Shown: positions 35,377 to 43,840 of the stretch, piece after piece
Numbering within the stretch: the stretch's first letter is position 1
How the letters are laid out: each line of letters begins with the position of its first letter
Source of the DNA: G025836975 sp040391135
GTDB lineage: Bacteria; Pseudomonadota; Gammaproteobacteria; Burkholderiales; Burkholderiaceae_B
Direction of reading: 5' to 3'
Assembly (NCBI GenBank): GCA_040391135.1
Contig: JBEBYL010000001.1
Coordinates: 310,001-374,000, forward strand
Length of the DNA: 64,000 nt
The notes under the pieces: generated by a model
Told to the model about the DNA's origin: nothing
Database searches by the model: none
The model's input: the letters and a program-made list of their open reading frames with translations, nothing else
Translations under genes and position numbers: made by a program

Positions 35377-36270
35377 ATGCATATTCGCTTTATCACAAAG
35401 AACAATACAAATCCTGCCTATCAAGGCGCGATTACCGGGGCGCTTGCCGTGGCTGGCCAGCACGCGGCCAGAGTGGATTACGTGGCGCCCGAGATCCCGG
35501 ACGACGTGACACAGCAGAATGAACTTATAGATGCTTCCATTGCGGAACGGCCGGATGCCATCGTATTGCTGCCTGCGCACGCCACAGGGGTCAATAGTGC
35601 GATAGAGCGTATCAACACGGCGGGTATACCGCTGGTACTGATGGTCAGCGAAGCCTCGGCCGGTTCCTGGGTCAGTTACATCGGCACCAACAGCGAGGAG
35701 ATGGCTTGCGAGCTGGGCACAGCCATGCTCGCCACGCTGAGCGACGATGCGCATGTGGTGATCATGGATGGACACCCGGGTTCAATTACCACGCCGGAGC
35801 GCCACCGCGGTTTTCAGCGAGCACTTCAACGGCACCCGGGAATGAGGCTGCTTGAGAGCGTGTCGGGCGACTACCAACAGGCTCCGGCGCGGTCAGCCGC
35901 ATGCGATCTGTTGGAAAAGCACCCTCGCATCGACGGGATTCTCGTCGCCAACGATCTGATGGCCATGGGAGTGCTGCAAGCGCTTGATGAAAAAGGCCGC
36001 AAAGCCTCTGTGTGCAGCATCAACGGCACACCCGACGCGATCGCCGCAGTGCGGCAGGGCCGCCTGTACGCCACTGCTTCGTTCAATACACATGCATTTG
36101 GCTGCCTTGCAACCGAAGTCGCCATCAGGCACCTGAAAGGCGAAGGCATGCCGCGCCGTCTTCTTCTGCCTACCGCCATTATCGATATGACAAACGCAGT
36201 CCAGTGGGATATCCCATATGAGAAGCGTTCCTGCCCCGCTTGGAGCGAAGTTCAGGCCTATGCGGTATAG
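35377..36270 (+). CDS. Leaderless periplasmic-binding-protein-like (Peripla_BP_4) protein, copy 2
   Basis: A 297-residue paralogue of the 24928 protein: FITKNNTNPAYQGAITGAL, RPDAIVLLP, TAGIPLVLMVSE, TPERHRGFQRAL, LVANDLMAMGVLQALDEKG and ASFNTHAFGCLATEVAIRHLKGEG align throughout. The first beta strand starts at residue 2. A TGA lies in frame 12 bases before the ATG, so there is no leader and no DNA-binding domain. It is followed 41 bp later by a Bug gene. A cytoplasmic sensing or carrier role fits better than transport. Function unknown. Confidence 0.85.
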   Translation: MHIRFITKNNTNPAYQGAITGALAVAGQHAARVDYVAPEIPDDVTQQNELIDASIAERPDAIVLLPAHATGVNSAIERINTAGIPLVLMVSEASAGSWVSYIGTNSEEMACELGTAMLATLSDDAHVVIMDGHPGSITTPERHRGFQRALQRHPGMRLLESVSGDYQQAPARSAACDLLEKHPRIDGILVANDLMAMGVLQALDEKGRKASVCSINGTPDAIAAVRQGRLYATASFNTHAFGCLATEVAIRHLKGEGMPRRLLLPTAIIDMTNAVQWDIPYEKRSCPAWSEVQAYAV

Positions 36271-36311
36271 CGGCCGCGGCCTCAGAGAAATAACTACTAC
36301 AGGAGATAGAA

Positions 36312-37286
36312 ATGATACATAAAGTTCGCCGTGCCACATTAGCCTTCATGGCCAGTATATGCGTTGTCGGAACCGCTGCCGCGGCTGAAGATGCGTATCC
36401 CAGCAAGCCTGTCCGGCTTATCGTCCCCTTTACCGTAGGCGGGGGCTCCGACGCGGCCGCACGTTATTTCGGTGAGAAGCTAACGCCTTTGCTGGGGCAA
36501 ACTGTGGTGGTGGAAAATCGGCCTGGTGGGGCCAGCGGTTCCATTGGCTCGATCTACGTTAAGAATGCTCCCGCCGATGGCTACACCGTGCTGGTGGGAA
36601 GCAGTTCTCCGATCGTGATCAATCCTCTTGCCGTCAAGGACATGCATTACGATCCGATAAAGGACTTCAAGCCTGTGCACGGCCTGACAAAAAATACGAC
36701 GGCCATCGTTGTCAGCAGTGAATCCAGCTATAAGACGCTTGCGGATCTGATCAAGGCTTCGAAGCAGAATCCACATATGAATGCAGGCACTGCTTCAGCA
36801 GGATTTCATTTGGCGACCAACTGGTTTGGCGAGGTGGCGGATTTCAAGTTCACACATGTCAACTACAAGGGCTTAAGCCAGGTATTGACTGATGTGGCGG
36901 GCAAGAACCTGGACTGGGCCATAGTGGACCTGGCGGGAGCCACGCCCATGATACAAGGCGGACGCCTTCGGGCACTGGCAGTGACGGACAAGCGCCGCCA
37001 TCCACGATTCCCCGATGTGCCGACGGTTGTGGAAAGCGGCTACCCGTCCTACGTATACAACACCTGGACGTCCTTTCACGTTCGCGCCGAAACGCCGGAT
37101 AGCGTTGTGAAGACCTTGGCTGCAGCGATAGGCAAGGTGATACACAGCGATGATGCCAAGGCATACGCGGAACGTGTTGGAACAGAGCTTCTGCCCTTGG
37201 ATCCCAAAGGCTTTGCCGCATATCAACAAGAAGAATTCGAGCGGTTTTCAAAGGTTGCCAAATCAACAGGCTTTGAGCCGAAGTAA
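36312..37286 (+). CDS. Bug-family solute-binding protein, copy 7
   Basis: A 324-residue protein; signal peptide to about residue 25 (CVVGTAAAA), then AYPSKPVRLIVPFTVGGGSDAAAR, VENRPGGASGSIG and ADGYTVLVG. A strong ribosome site (CAGGAGATAGAA) precedes it. It lies between the second leaderless binding protein and an SDR. The C-terminal half (VNYKGLSQVLTDVAG, TPMIQGGRLRALAVT) follows the family closely. Confidence 0.93.
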   Translation: MIHKVRRATLAFMASICVVGTAAAAEDAYPSKPVRLIVPFTVGGGSDAAARYFGEKLTPLLGQTVVVENRPGGASGSIGSIYVKNAPADGYTVLVGSSSPIVINPLAVKDMHYDPIKDFKPVHGLTKNTTAIVVSSESSYKTLADLIKASKQNPHMNAGTASAGFHLATNWFGEVADFKFTHVNYKGLSQVLTDVAGKNLDWAIVDLAGATPMIQGGRLRALAVTDKRRHPRFPDVPTVVESGYPSYVYNTWTSFHVRAETPDSVVKTLAAAIGKVIHSDDAKAYAERVGTELLPLDPKGFAAYQQEEFERFSKVAKSTGFEPK

Positions 37287-37325
37287 TCGACTCAGCCAAT
37301 TTTTAAATGACCCAGAGGAAGAGTT

Positions 37326-38111
37326 ATGCGTTTGAAGGACAAAGTGGCTTTGATTACCGGAGCCGGAGCAGGAATAGGGGCGGCGGGGGCCAAGGCGTTT
37401 GCCCGCGAGGGCGCGAAAGTGGTCGTAGCCGACGTAAATGACGAAGCGGGCCAGTCATGCGTGCAAGAGATACGCGAAGCGGGCGGCGAGGCGACTTACC
37501 TGCATTGCGATTTCACCGACGAGAAGGCTGTAGAGGCAACGATCAAGGCGGTACTCGACACGTATGGCGGCCTGGATATTCTGTATAACAATGTTGGCGG
37601 CTCCACACCCCGCGACAACCTTATTACTGAAATGCCCATGGAGGAGTTCTGGCACGCCATCAATCGCGATCTGCTTACAACCTTCCTTGCCACGCGCTTT
37701 GGTTTGCGCGCAATGCAGAAGCTGGGGCGGGGCGGGTCCGTCATCAATACCAGTTCGTTTGTGGCGGTCATCGGAACTTTGGGCTGCGATGCCTATACCG
37801 CCGCCAAGGGCGCAATCAATGCATTGACCCGCTCGCTGGCATTGGAGTACGGACCCGAAGGAATTCGTGTCAATGCGATAGCCCCCGGGGCGGTGCAAAC
37901 CGACAGGATGGCGCGCTTTCAAGCCAGCAATCCCGATCATGTCAAATTCTCCAAAGCCAATCGCCACGGCCGCCCCGAGGTGAAATCGCATGTGTTGGGC
38001 CTGATAAGCGTCGAGGATATCGCGCACATGGCCGTATTCCTGGCCAGCGACGAATCGCGGCGGGTTACAGGTACGATTCAGGTCATTGATAGCGGGGCAT
38101 CCGCTACCTGA
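37326..38111 (+). CDS. Short-chain dehydrogenase/reductase (SDR)
   Basis: A 261-residue classical SDR with the cofactor loop Thr-Gly-Ala-Gly-Ala-Gly-Ile-Gly (about 11-18), Asp at the end of the second strand (VVADVND; suggests NAD), YNNVGGSTP, and catalytic Tyr/Lys in DAYTAAKGAIN. A long insert with HGRPEVKSHVLGLIS precedes the C-terminus. It ends the plus-strand set that starts at 35377 and probably oxidises the imported alcohol. Confidence 0.92.
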   Translation: MRLKDKVALITGAGAGIGAAGAKAFAREGAKVVVADVNDEAGQSCVQEIREAGGEATYLHCDFTDEKAVEATIKAVLDTYGGLDILYNNVGGSTPRDNLITEMPMEEFWHAINRDLLTTFLATRFGLRAMQKLGRGGSVINTSSFVAVIGTLGCDAYTAAKGAINALTRSLALEYGPEGIRVNAIAPGAVQTDRMARFQASNPDHVKFSKANRHGRPEVKSHVLGLISVEDIAHMAVFLASDESRRVTGTIQVIDSGASAT

Positions 38112-38450
38112 TTCAGTAACAGCTTTGCTGCGAAACCGATAAGCCGCAGACGATAACCGACATGGCCATTTTGGCGCATTACTGGTGACTTCGCTGCGGC
38201 TTATCCGCGTTTAACAGATTCCCGCTTCCATAGGACCGGCTTGTGCTCTGTACGGGCTTGATTGGCCGGCAGCCCCCCCTATCTGAACACCATACATCTC
38301 CCGTCCGATCGGACATTCCCCGGCACGGCGCTGCCGATCAGGCTTGCGTTCTTTTTTTGAATACTATAGGATTGTATTATTGACTGCTTGTGTTCTTGGT
38401 CTGGTGTTCTGACCCTGTAACGCAAGGGCATCGACAATAAAGGAGACAGC
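38112..38450. other. 339-bp non-coding gap with a long-loop inverted repeat
   Basis: No credible gene is seen. GATAAGCCGCAG (38138-38149) and CTGCGGCTTATC (38194-38205) form a perfect 12-bp inverted repeat around a 44-bp loop. A stretch rich in C follows, then an AT-rich promoter-like zone (38351-38385) with a T7 run and the candidate operator described separately. The 12-bp repeat lacks a T-run, so it is not a normal terminator; it may be a remnant of a small repeat element or a bidirectional transcription stop. Confidence 0.5.
38360..38380. promoter_or_regulatory. GntR-type operator candidate AATACTAT-AGG-ATTGTATT
   Basis: An 8-bp inverted repeat with one mismatch lies about 70-90 bp upstream of the isocitrate-lyase-like gene. 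Its right half extends to ATTGTATTAT (38371-38380), the same ten bases found, on the opposite strand, in the TRAP divergent region (45864-45873). The half-site ATTGTAT fits the FadR-type consensus. The GntR gene at 43841 is the obvious candidate binder. Confidence 0.5.
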
Positions 38451-39332
38451 ATGAACCCACGCTCGGCCGCATTCCGCGAACTTTTCAAAAAAGGCCCTTT
38501 CGTCTGCATGGGCGCGCATGACGCGGTGTCGGCCAAGCTTGCCGAGCAGGCTGGCGCGCCGGCCCTCTTCGTCAGCGGGTTCGCCGCTTCCGCCATCCTT
38601 TTGGGCAAGGCGGACATCGGCCTGCTGACGCAGACAGAGATGTTTGACCACATTCGCCGCATCTGCAGGGCCTCGACCGTTCCTGTTTTCGCCGATGCCG
38701 ACACGGGTTATGGCGGCATCCTGGATGTGCAAAGAACGATGGAACTCTGGGAAGAGGCGGGCGCTTCCTGCCTGCACCTCGAAGACCAGGCCCTGCCCAA
38801 GAAATGCGGGCATTTCGCCGGAAAACAGCTGATCTCCAAGCTGGAGATGCGGCTGAAGCTGCGCGCCATGCTGGAGGCGCGGCGCGATCCGAACTTTTTC
38901 ATCGTTGCCCGTACCGATGCGGTAGCCGTGAACGGCCTGGACGATGCGCTGGACCGGCTGGAGGCTTATGCGGAAGAGGGGGCCGACGGACTTTATGTGG
39001 ATGCCCCGGAAAGCATGGATCAACTGCGGGAGATCGGGCGCCGGCTGAAGCCTTTGGGCAAACCCATACTCTTCAATATGGCGCGGTCAGGCAAGACGCC
39101 GTTTCTGTCCCTGGACGAGGTGCACGAGCTGGGCTTCTCGTTTGCTATCTGTCCGATAGAGCCCATGTTCGCCATGCATAAAGCGGTGAAGGAAATGATG
39201 GAGACCTTCATGCAGAAGGGCTGCTCCACGAACGCCATTGCCCATCAGATCACTTCGTTCCAGGACTTCAACCAATTCGTGGGCCTGGAGGAATCCGTGG
39301 CGATTGAACGCAAGTTCGCCGGCGCCGATTAA
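38451..39332 (+). CDS. Isocitrate lyase/PEP mutase family protein (methylisocitrate-lyase-like)
   Basis: A 293-residue beta/alpha-barrel lyase. The metal-binding DADTGYG motif is at 82-88, and the family catalytic Cys119 stands in Lys-Lys-Cys-Gly-His, which is kept in true lyases (isocitrate, methylisocitrate, dimethylmalate) and absent from PEP mutases. Length matches 2-methylisocitrate lyase. It would cleave a 2-hydroxy-3-carboxy acid into an oxoacid and a dicarboxylate. It has its own operator-like site and is followed 47 bp later by a Bug gene. No prpC or prpD-type partner is immediately adjacent, so the name PrpB is not used. Confidence 0.87.
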   Translation: MNPRSAAFRELFKKGPFVCMGAHDAVSAKLAEQAGAPALFVSGFAASAILLGKADIGLLTQTEMFDHIRRICRASTVPVFADADTGYGGILDVQRTMELWEEAGASCLHLEDQALPKKCGHFAGKQLISKLEMRLKLRAMLEARRDPNFFIVARTDAVAVNGLDDALDRLEAYAEEGADGLYVDAPESMDQLREIGRRLKPLGKPILFNMARSGKTPFLSLDEVHELGFSFAICPIEPMFAMHKAVKEMMETFMQKGCSTNAIAHQITSFQDFNQFVGLEESVAIERKFAGAD

Positions 39333-39379
39333 GGCGCCAAGCTATTTCATCAACAATATCGTATAAACAGGAGAGACAG

Positions 39380-40357
39380 ATGAAGTTATCAAGACTGGGC
39401 CTGGGCCTGGGCATTGCCCTGGCGATGGGAGCAAACGCGCAGGCCGACGCTAGCAAGTTTCCGGAAAAGAACGTTGTCATCATCGTGCCGTATTCGCCCG
39501 GCGGCGGCAGCGACAATGTGTCCCGCGCTATGGCCCGCTACCTATCCCAGGAGTGGGGGAAAACCGTTGTCGTCGAAAACAAGCCGGGGGCGGACGGTCT
39601 GATCGCCACCAATGACACGATCAGGGCCAAGCCGGACGGCTATACCTTGCTGGTGTCCATCCCCGCCATTGCCATGCTCAAGCACACCAATAAATCCATC
39701 AAGGTCGATCCGCTGACGCAGCTGACACCCGTGACCATGATGGCGACGGGCCCGACCGCGATCGTGGTCAAGGGAAAAACCGACATCAAGACGGTGGCGG
39801 ACTACAAGCGCCATTGCTCCAACGAGGCGAACAATTGCAGCTGGGCCAGCGGCGAACCGTTCACGCTGATGGTCGGAACCGGCCTGATGTCTTCCCTGGG
39901 CTTGAACGACAAGGTGACCAATGTGCGCTACGCCGGCACGTCCGCGGCGGTCAGCGATGTCATCGGCGGGCACGTTACCTCGCTGGTGACCGGCACGTCT
40001 TCGGTTCTGTCGGCCCATAAATCCGGAGACCTTCGGATACTTGCCGTCAGCGCCGATAAACGCCTGGCCGAGCTTCCCGATGTTCCCACCTACGCGGAAG
40101 CCGGCCTTAGCGACGTGAAATTCAGCAATAACTGGTATGGCGTATTCGCGCCGGCCGGAACGCCGGAGGACGTCAAGAAGAAAATCGCCGATGGTTTCCA
40201 CAAGGCGGCCAATGCACCCGAAGTGGTAAAGGTGCTGAAGCCCTTGCTGCTGTCGCCGGTGGGCAGTTCGCCGGAGGAATTTGCCAAGCAACTGGCGCAA
40301 GACCAGAAGATCATCGATGCGGCGGCGCCCTCGGTGTTCGCCGAGCAAGGCAAATAA
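39380..40357 (+). CDS. Bug-family solute-binding protein, copy 8
   Basis: A 325-residue protein with signal peptide to about residue 22 (ALAMGANAQA), then VVIIVPYSPGGGSDNVSR, VENKPGADGLIA and PDGYTLLVS. An unusual insert, DYKRHCSNEANNCSWAS at about 139-155, contains two Cys that could form a disulfide in the periplasm; the other Bug copies here lack it. It is convergent with the SDR at 40361, only 3 bp apart. Confidence 0.92.
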   Translation: MKLSRLGLGLGIALAMGANAQADASKFPEKNVVIIVPYSPGGGSDNVSRAMARYLSQEWGKTVVVENKPGADGLIATNDTIRAKPDGYTLLVSIPAIAMLKHTNKSIKVDPLTQLTPVTMMATGPTAIVVKGKTDIKTVADYKRHCSNEANNCSWASGEPFTLMVGTGLMSSLGLNDKVTNVRYAGTSAAVSDVIGGHVTSLVTGTSSVLSAHKSGDLRILAVSADKRLAELPDVPTYAEAGLSDVKFSNNWYGVFAPAGTPEDVKKKIADGFHKAANAPEVVKVLKPLLLSPVGSSPEEFAKQLAQDQKIIDAAAPSVFAEQGK

Positions 40358-40360
40358 GGC

Positions 40361-41152
40361 TTAGATGTCCCAGGGGACGCCGCCGGCATAGGTTTTATAG
40401 CTGACGGCGGCGGCCCATCCGGAGTCCACCGGAAGCAGCACCCCCGTAATTTTCGAAGCGGCCTCGGAGCATAAGAAAGAAACAGCTTGCGAGATATCGT
40501 CGCCATCCGGCAGCGCATCCAGGGCATGTACGCCCATGATCTTGACCGGATCCCGAAGGCCCGCGTCGATCTTCTCTTGCAAGCCCTCGGTCAGCACATA
40601 AGTGGGCGCCACCGAATTGACGCGGATGCCATGACGTCCAAGCTCCACGGCAAGCAGCTGCGTCAAGCGCTGTATGGCGGCTTTCCCCGGGTTGTAAGCG
40701 GGCAGCGGTAGCGGCAAAAGACTATTGATGGACCCCAAAGTCACGATCGCGCCCCGGCCATGTTCGCGCATCTGGCGTCCGAAGGCGATGCAGGCATGCA
40801 AGGTTCCATGGTAGTTGACCTGCCACATGCGGTCGTGTCGGGCCATGTCCATATCCAGTATGGATTCCGTGTTGGGGATCAGGGCGGCGGACGTCACCAG
40901 GATGTCGGCCGGTCCCATTTCCCGCTCCACAGTCTTGGCGACCTGCAGGAGGTCGGCATGGTCCGCCACATCGCAGCGATAGAACTTGACGGGCGCCCCA
41001 CCATGGGAGGCTCGCCTTGCGGTCTCGTCGCCCTTGCGTTCATCGACATCCAGGATGGCGACCGAACATCCCTCGTTTGCAAAACGCATCGCGCAGGCTT
41101 GGCCGATGCCGCTGGCCCCGCCTGTGATGACGGCGGTCCGGCGATCGGTCAT
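40361..41152 (-). CDS. Short-chain dehydrogenase/reductase (SDR)
   Basis: A 263-residue SDR: Thr-Gly-Gly-Ala-Ser-Gly-Ile-Gly cofactor loop (about 10-17), AILDVDE (Asp suggests NAD), VTSAALIPN in place of the usual NNAG, and catalytic Tyr/Lys in AYNPGKAAIQ. It starts inside the stop of the hydroxyacid dehydrogenase gene (ATGA at 41149-41152), so the two are translationally coupled. It is the last gene of the 43751-40361 minus-strand run. Confidence 0.9.
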   Translation of the reverse strand: MTDRRTAVITGGASGIGQACAMRFANEGCSVAILDVDERKGDETARRASHGGAPVKFYRCDVADHADLLQVAKTVEREMGPADILVTSAALIPNTESILDMDMARHDRMWQVNYHGTLHACIAFGRQMREHGRGAIVTLGSINSLLPLPLPAYNPGKAAIQRLTQLLAVELGRHGIRVNSVAPTYVLTEGLQEKIDAGLRDPVKIMGVHALDALPDGDDISQAVSFLCSEAASKITGVLLPVDSGWAAAVSYKTYAGGVPWDI

Positions 41153-42069
41153 GCCTGCCTGGCCGCCTTGCCGCGGACTTCGACGCCCACTTGATCCTCG
41201 ATCACGCGGATCATTTCAGTCATGTCGGCCTGGTAGCCCAGCTTCTCGGCGGCTGAATTCAGGAAGGCCCGCACGGATTGCGCGACAGGCATCGGTATGC
41301 CAAGGCTGTCGGCCTCTTCCATGCACAGGCGCACGTCCTTGGCCGACAAGCCGACGGAGAAGCCGAAGTCGAAGCTGCGCGACAGGACAAAATTGGGGAT
41401 CTTCACCTCGGAGGCGTTGGACCGGCCCGATCCGGCGTTGATCACTTGGGTCATGATGTCGGCGTCCAGCCCGGCCTTGGTGCCCATGACCAGCGCTTCG
41501 GACGTGACGACCAGGGCGGTGACGGAAACCAGGTTGTTGATGACCTTCAGGGTCTGCGCCATGCCGGGCTCGGCACCGACATAGATTTGCTTGCCCAGGT
41601 GATCCAGTATGGGCGTGACTTCCTGGACGCGATCCTTGTCGCCGGCCACCATCAAGGCCAGCGTGCCTTTGGTTGCTCCGGCCACGCCGCCGCTGACCGG
41701 GCAGTCTATAGCGGTTATGGAGCGATCGGCCAGGCCCTGCGCGAGTTTTTTTGCCACGCCGGGTCCGGTGGTGGACAGATCGATGACCGTGCGCACGGCG
41801 GCGCCTTGCGCCAAGCCGTTTTCCCCCAGTCCGACCAGAGCCACCACATCGGGTGTGGGCAGGGAGATCAGGACGATGGACGCCTGATCCGCTACGGCCT
41901 TGGGCGAGTCCGCGCGGACGGCGCCCTTGTTCAACAATGGGGTCAGCGCATCCTGGTTGGCGTCGCAGATAATCAGTTCGTATCCCGCGTCGATCAGGCG
42001 GCCGGCGATGGGGCCGCCCATTCTCCCCAGACCCACGAAACCCAGGCGTTTGTTTGCGGCTTCACTCAT
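41149..42069 (-). CDS. Beta-hydroxyacid dehydrogenase (3-hydroxyisobutyrate / tartronate-semialdehyde reductase type), copy 1
   Basis: A 306-residue two-domain enzyme. The cofactor motif Gly-Leu-Gly-Arg-Met-Gly is at about 13-18, then DCPVSGGVAGATKGTLALMVAG (substrate loop) and catalytic Lys in TLKVINNLVS. It oxidises a 3-hydroxyacid to the semialdehyde or runs in reverse. The ribosome site AAGGAGCAAGC is strong. A paralogue is at 49962. It is coupled to the SDR gene downstream. Confidence 0.92.
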   Translation of the reverse strand: MSEAANKRLGFVGLGRMGGPIAGRLIDAGYELIICDANQDALTPLLNKGAVRADSPKAVADQASIVLISLPTPDVVALVGLGENGLAQGAAVRTVIDLSTTGPGVAKKLAQGLADRSITAIDCPVSGGVAGATKGTLALMVAGDKDRVQEVTPILDHLGKQIYVGAEPGMAQTLKVINNLVSVTALVVTSEALVMGTKAGLDADIMTQVINAGSGRSNASEVKIPNFVLSRSFDFGFSVGLSAKDVRLCMEEADSLGIPMPVAQSVRAFLNSAAEKLGYQADMTEMIRVIEDQVGVEVRGKAARQA

Positions 42070-42118
42070 GCTTGCTCCTTGCTTTTTTCGATTCGATTGT
42101 TGATAGTCAAAATTGAAT

Positions 42119-42904
42119 TCATGCGGCCGTCCAGCCGCCGTCTATGGGCAGCACCGAGCCGGTAATGTCCCGGCCCGCCTCGCCGCACAGGAAGCGGACC
42201 ATGGCGGCTACGCTTTCCATCGCAACGAACCTGCCGGTGGGCTGGCGCTCGGCCAGGTAGTCATGGGTGGCTTGCTCTTGCGATACGCCGGCCTTGGCCG
42301 CCATGCCCGCGATGCGTTCCAGGATGGCCGGCGTCGGGACCGTGCCGGGACATACCGCGTTGCAGGTGATGCCGCTGGTTGCCGTTTCCAGCGCTATGGC
42401 GCGGGTCATGCCGATAAGCCCGGTCTTTGTCGTGACGTAGCCCACGCGGTTGACCGCCGCCGACGAGCCGTAGACGGAAGACATGTTTATGATGCGGCCC
42501 CAGGCGCGCTGGCGCATTCCCGGCATGGCCAGCCGGCAGGTATGGAAGGCGGCGGACAGGTTTACGGCGATGGATTCGTCCCAATGCGTGGCGGGCAGTT
42601 CCTCGGCGGGGGAGAAGTGCCTGACCACGGCGTTGTTGACCACGATGTCGACATGGCCGAACCGTTGCTGGGCCTCAGCCATCAGCTCTTCGATCTGGTC
42701 GACTCGCGCAAGATCGGCGCGGCTAAGGAGCACGTCGCGACCCGATGCCCGGCGCAGCCTGTCGGCGGCATCGGCGGCAAGGTCCTCCGGCTCCAGTCCA
42801 TGCAGCACGATATGGCAGCCGGCCATGGCAAGGTCTTCGGCGATGGCATATCCCAGCCCGCGGACGGAGCCGGTTATCAGGGCGCATTTGTTTTCTAGCA
42901 TCAT
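42119..42904 (-). CDS. Short-chain dehydrogenase/reductase (SDR), 3-hydroxybutyrate-dehydrogenase-like
   Basis: A 261-residue SDR with Thr-Gly-Ser-Val-Arg-Gly-Leu-Gly (about 11-18), VNNAVVRHF, and catalytic Tyr/Lys in VGYVTTKTGLIGM. The loop with ICNAVCPGTVPTPAI (read ITCNAVCPG) and the Gln/Glu-rich SQEQATHDYLAERQPTGRF helix resemble 3-hydroxybutyrate dehydrogenases, suggesting a short 3-hydroxyacid substrate. Two ATG codons stand in tandem at the start; the first is used. Confidence 0.9.
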   Translation of the reverse strand: MMLENKCALITGSVRGLGYAIAEDLAMAGCHIVLHGLEPEDLAADAADRLRRASGRDVLLSRADLARVDQIEELMAEAQQRFGHVDIVVNNAVVRHFSPAEELPATHWDESIAVNLSAAFHTCRLAMPGMRQRAWGRIINMSSVYGSSAAVNRVGYVTTKTGLIGMTRAIALETATSGITCNAVCPGTVPTPAILERIAGMAAKAGVSQEQATHDYLAERQPTGRFVAMESVAAMVRFLCGEAGRDITGSVLPIDGGWTAA

Positions 42905-42929
42905 GGATGGTGGGCGCTAAAGCGCCTGT

Positions 42930-43751
42930 TTAGTCGGCGGGATTGTTGGGCGCGACATCGAGCCGGACCACTTTGCCCTCGGTCTGGGGCGACAGGGCGG
43001 GGTAGCGAAGCATGACCTGCGGATCATGCCCGGGGATAATGTGCCGCGACGAATCGGCCAGGCTGCGTACCCGTTTATGGCCTTCCAGCATGTCGCCCAC
43101 GTTATAGACGGCGGGGAAAGGGATCTGGTGTTCGATGTTGCCGTACAGATGGGTGGCGTCGGAGGCGACGACCACCCATCCGCGCTTGGTCCAGACCCTG
43201 ACAACCTGAAGGCCGGCGGTATGGCCTCCGATCAGGTGCAGCGACAAGCCAGGCGCCAATTCGGTGTCGCCGCGATGGAACTCCACCTGGCCGCCGTACA
43301 GCTTGCGCACAAAACTGACGATGTCTTCCACATTGAAGGGTTGGCGCAGGGCGGAATGGCACATGCACCGGCCTGTGGCATAGGCGGGCTCCGCGTCCTG
43401 GATATGGAACTTGGCCTTGGGAAACTGGTCCAGCGTGCCGGCGTGGTCGTAATGCAGATGGGTAAGAATGATGTGCTCTACGCTTTCGGCGGCCACCCCC
43501 ACAAGGGCCAGGCCGTCTTTGACGGAGATGAGCAGTTCGCGCCCGCGCTCCCGCGCCGATCGCTCCTCGAAACCGGTATCAATGACGTATACCTCGCTGT
43601 TGCGCCGGGCCACCCACACGTAATACTCAAGGTCCGACTCGGCATCGTGGAAGTCCACGGGGCCGATATAGTTGTCGTGCGCCTTGCGGCCGCTATGGCG
43701 CGCATAACGGATGGCGTAGAGTTCGAAGGGGGCAATGCCTTGAGCATCCAT
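42930..43751 (-). CDS. Metallo-beta-lactamase-fold hydrolase, AHL-lactonase-like
   Basis: A 273-residue protein with the di-zinc motif His-Leu-His-Tyr-Asp-His (about 104-109), a further His in LIGGHTAG, Asp in VASDATHLYG and a late His in IIPGHDPQ. This is the layout of N-acyl-homoserine-lactone lactonases and related lactonases. In this operon a metabolic lactone, formed by oxidation of a sugar or hydroxyacid, is the more likely substrate; quorum quenching cannot be excluded. It follows GntR by 89 bp with a GC-rich hairpin between them. Confidence 0.88.
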   Translation of the reverse strand: MDAQGIAPFELYAIRYARHSGRKAHDNYIGPVDFHDAESDLEYYVWVARRNSEVYVIDTGFEERSARERGRELLISVKDGLALVGVAAESVEHIILTHLHYDHAGTLDQFPKAKFHIQDAEPAYATGRCMCHSALRQPFNVEDIVSFVRKLYGGQVEFHRGDTELAPGLSLHLIGGHTAGLQVVRVWTKRGWVVVASDATHLYGNIEHQIPFPAVYNVGDMLEGHKRVRSLADSSRHIIPGHDPQVMLRYPALSPQTEGKVVRLDVAPNNPAD

Positions 43752-43782
43752 GGGTTTGTCTCCGGAGTCGTGTCTATCATGG

Positions 43783-43796
43783 GCCGGGGGCCCGGC
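43783..43796. terminator. GC-rich hairpin between GntR and the lactonase-like gene
   Basis: GCCGGG-GG-CCCGGC is a perfect inverted repeat, realistically a 4-bp GCCG/CGGC stem with a 6-nt loop. It lies downstream of the GntR stop and about 32 bp upstream of the lactonase-like start, without a T-run. It may weakly terminate or attenuate; this is a shape-only call. Confidence 0.25.
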
Positions 43797-43840
43797 GTGT
43801 CATCGTGCAGCCTTATTGTTCTGGGTGGTCACGCAGGGCA

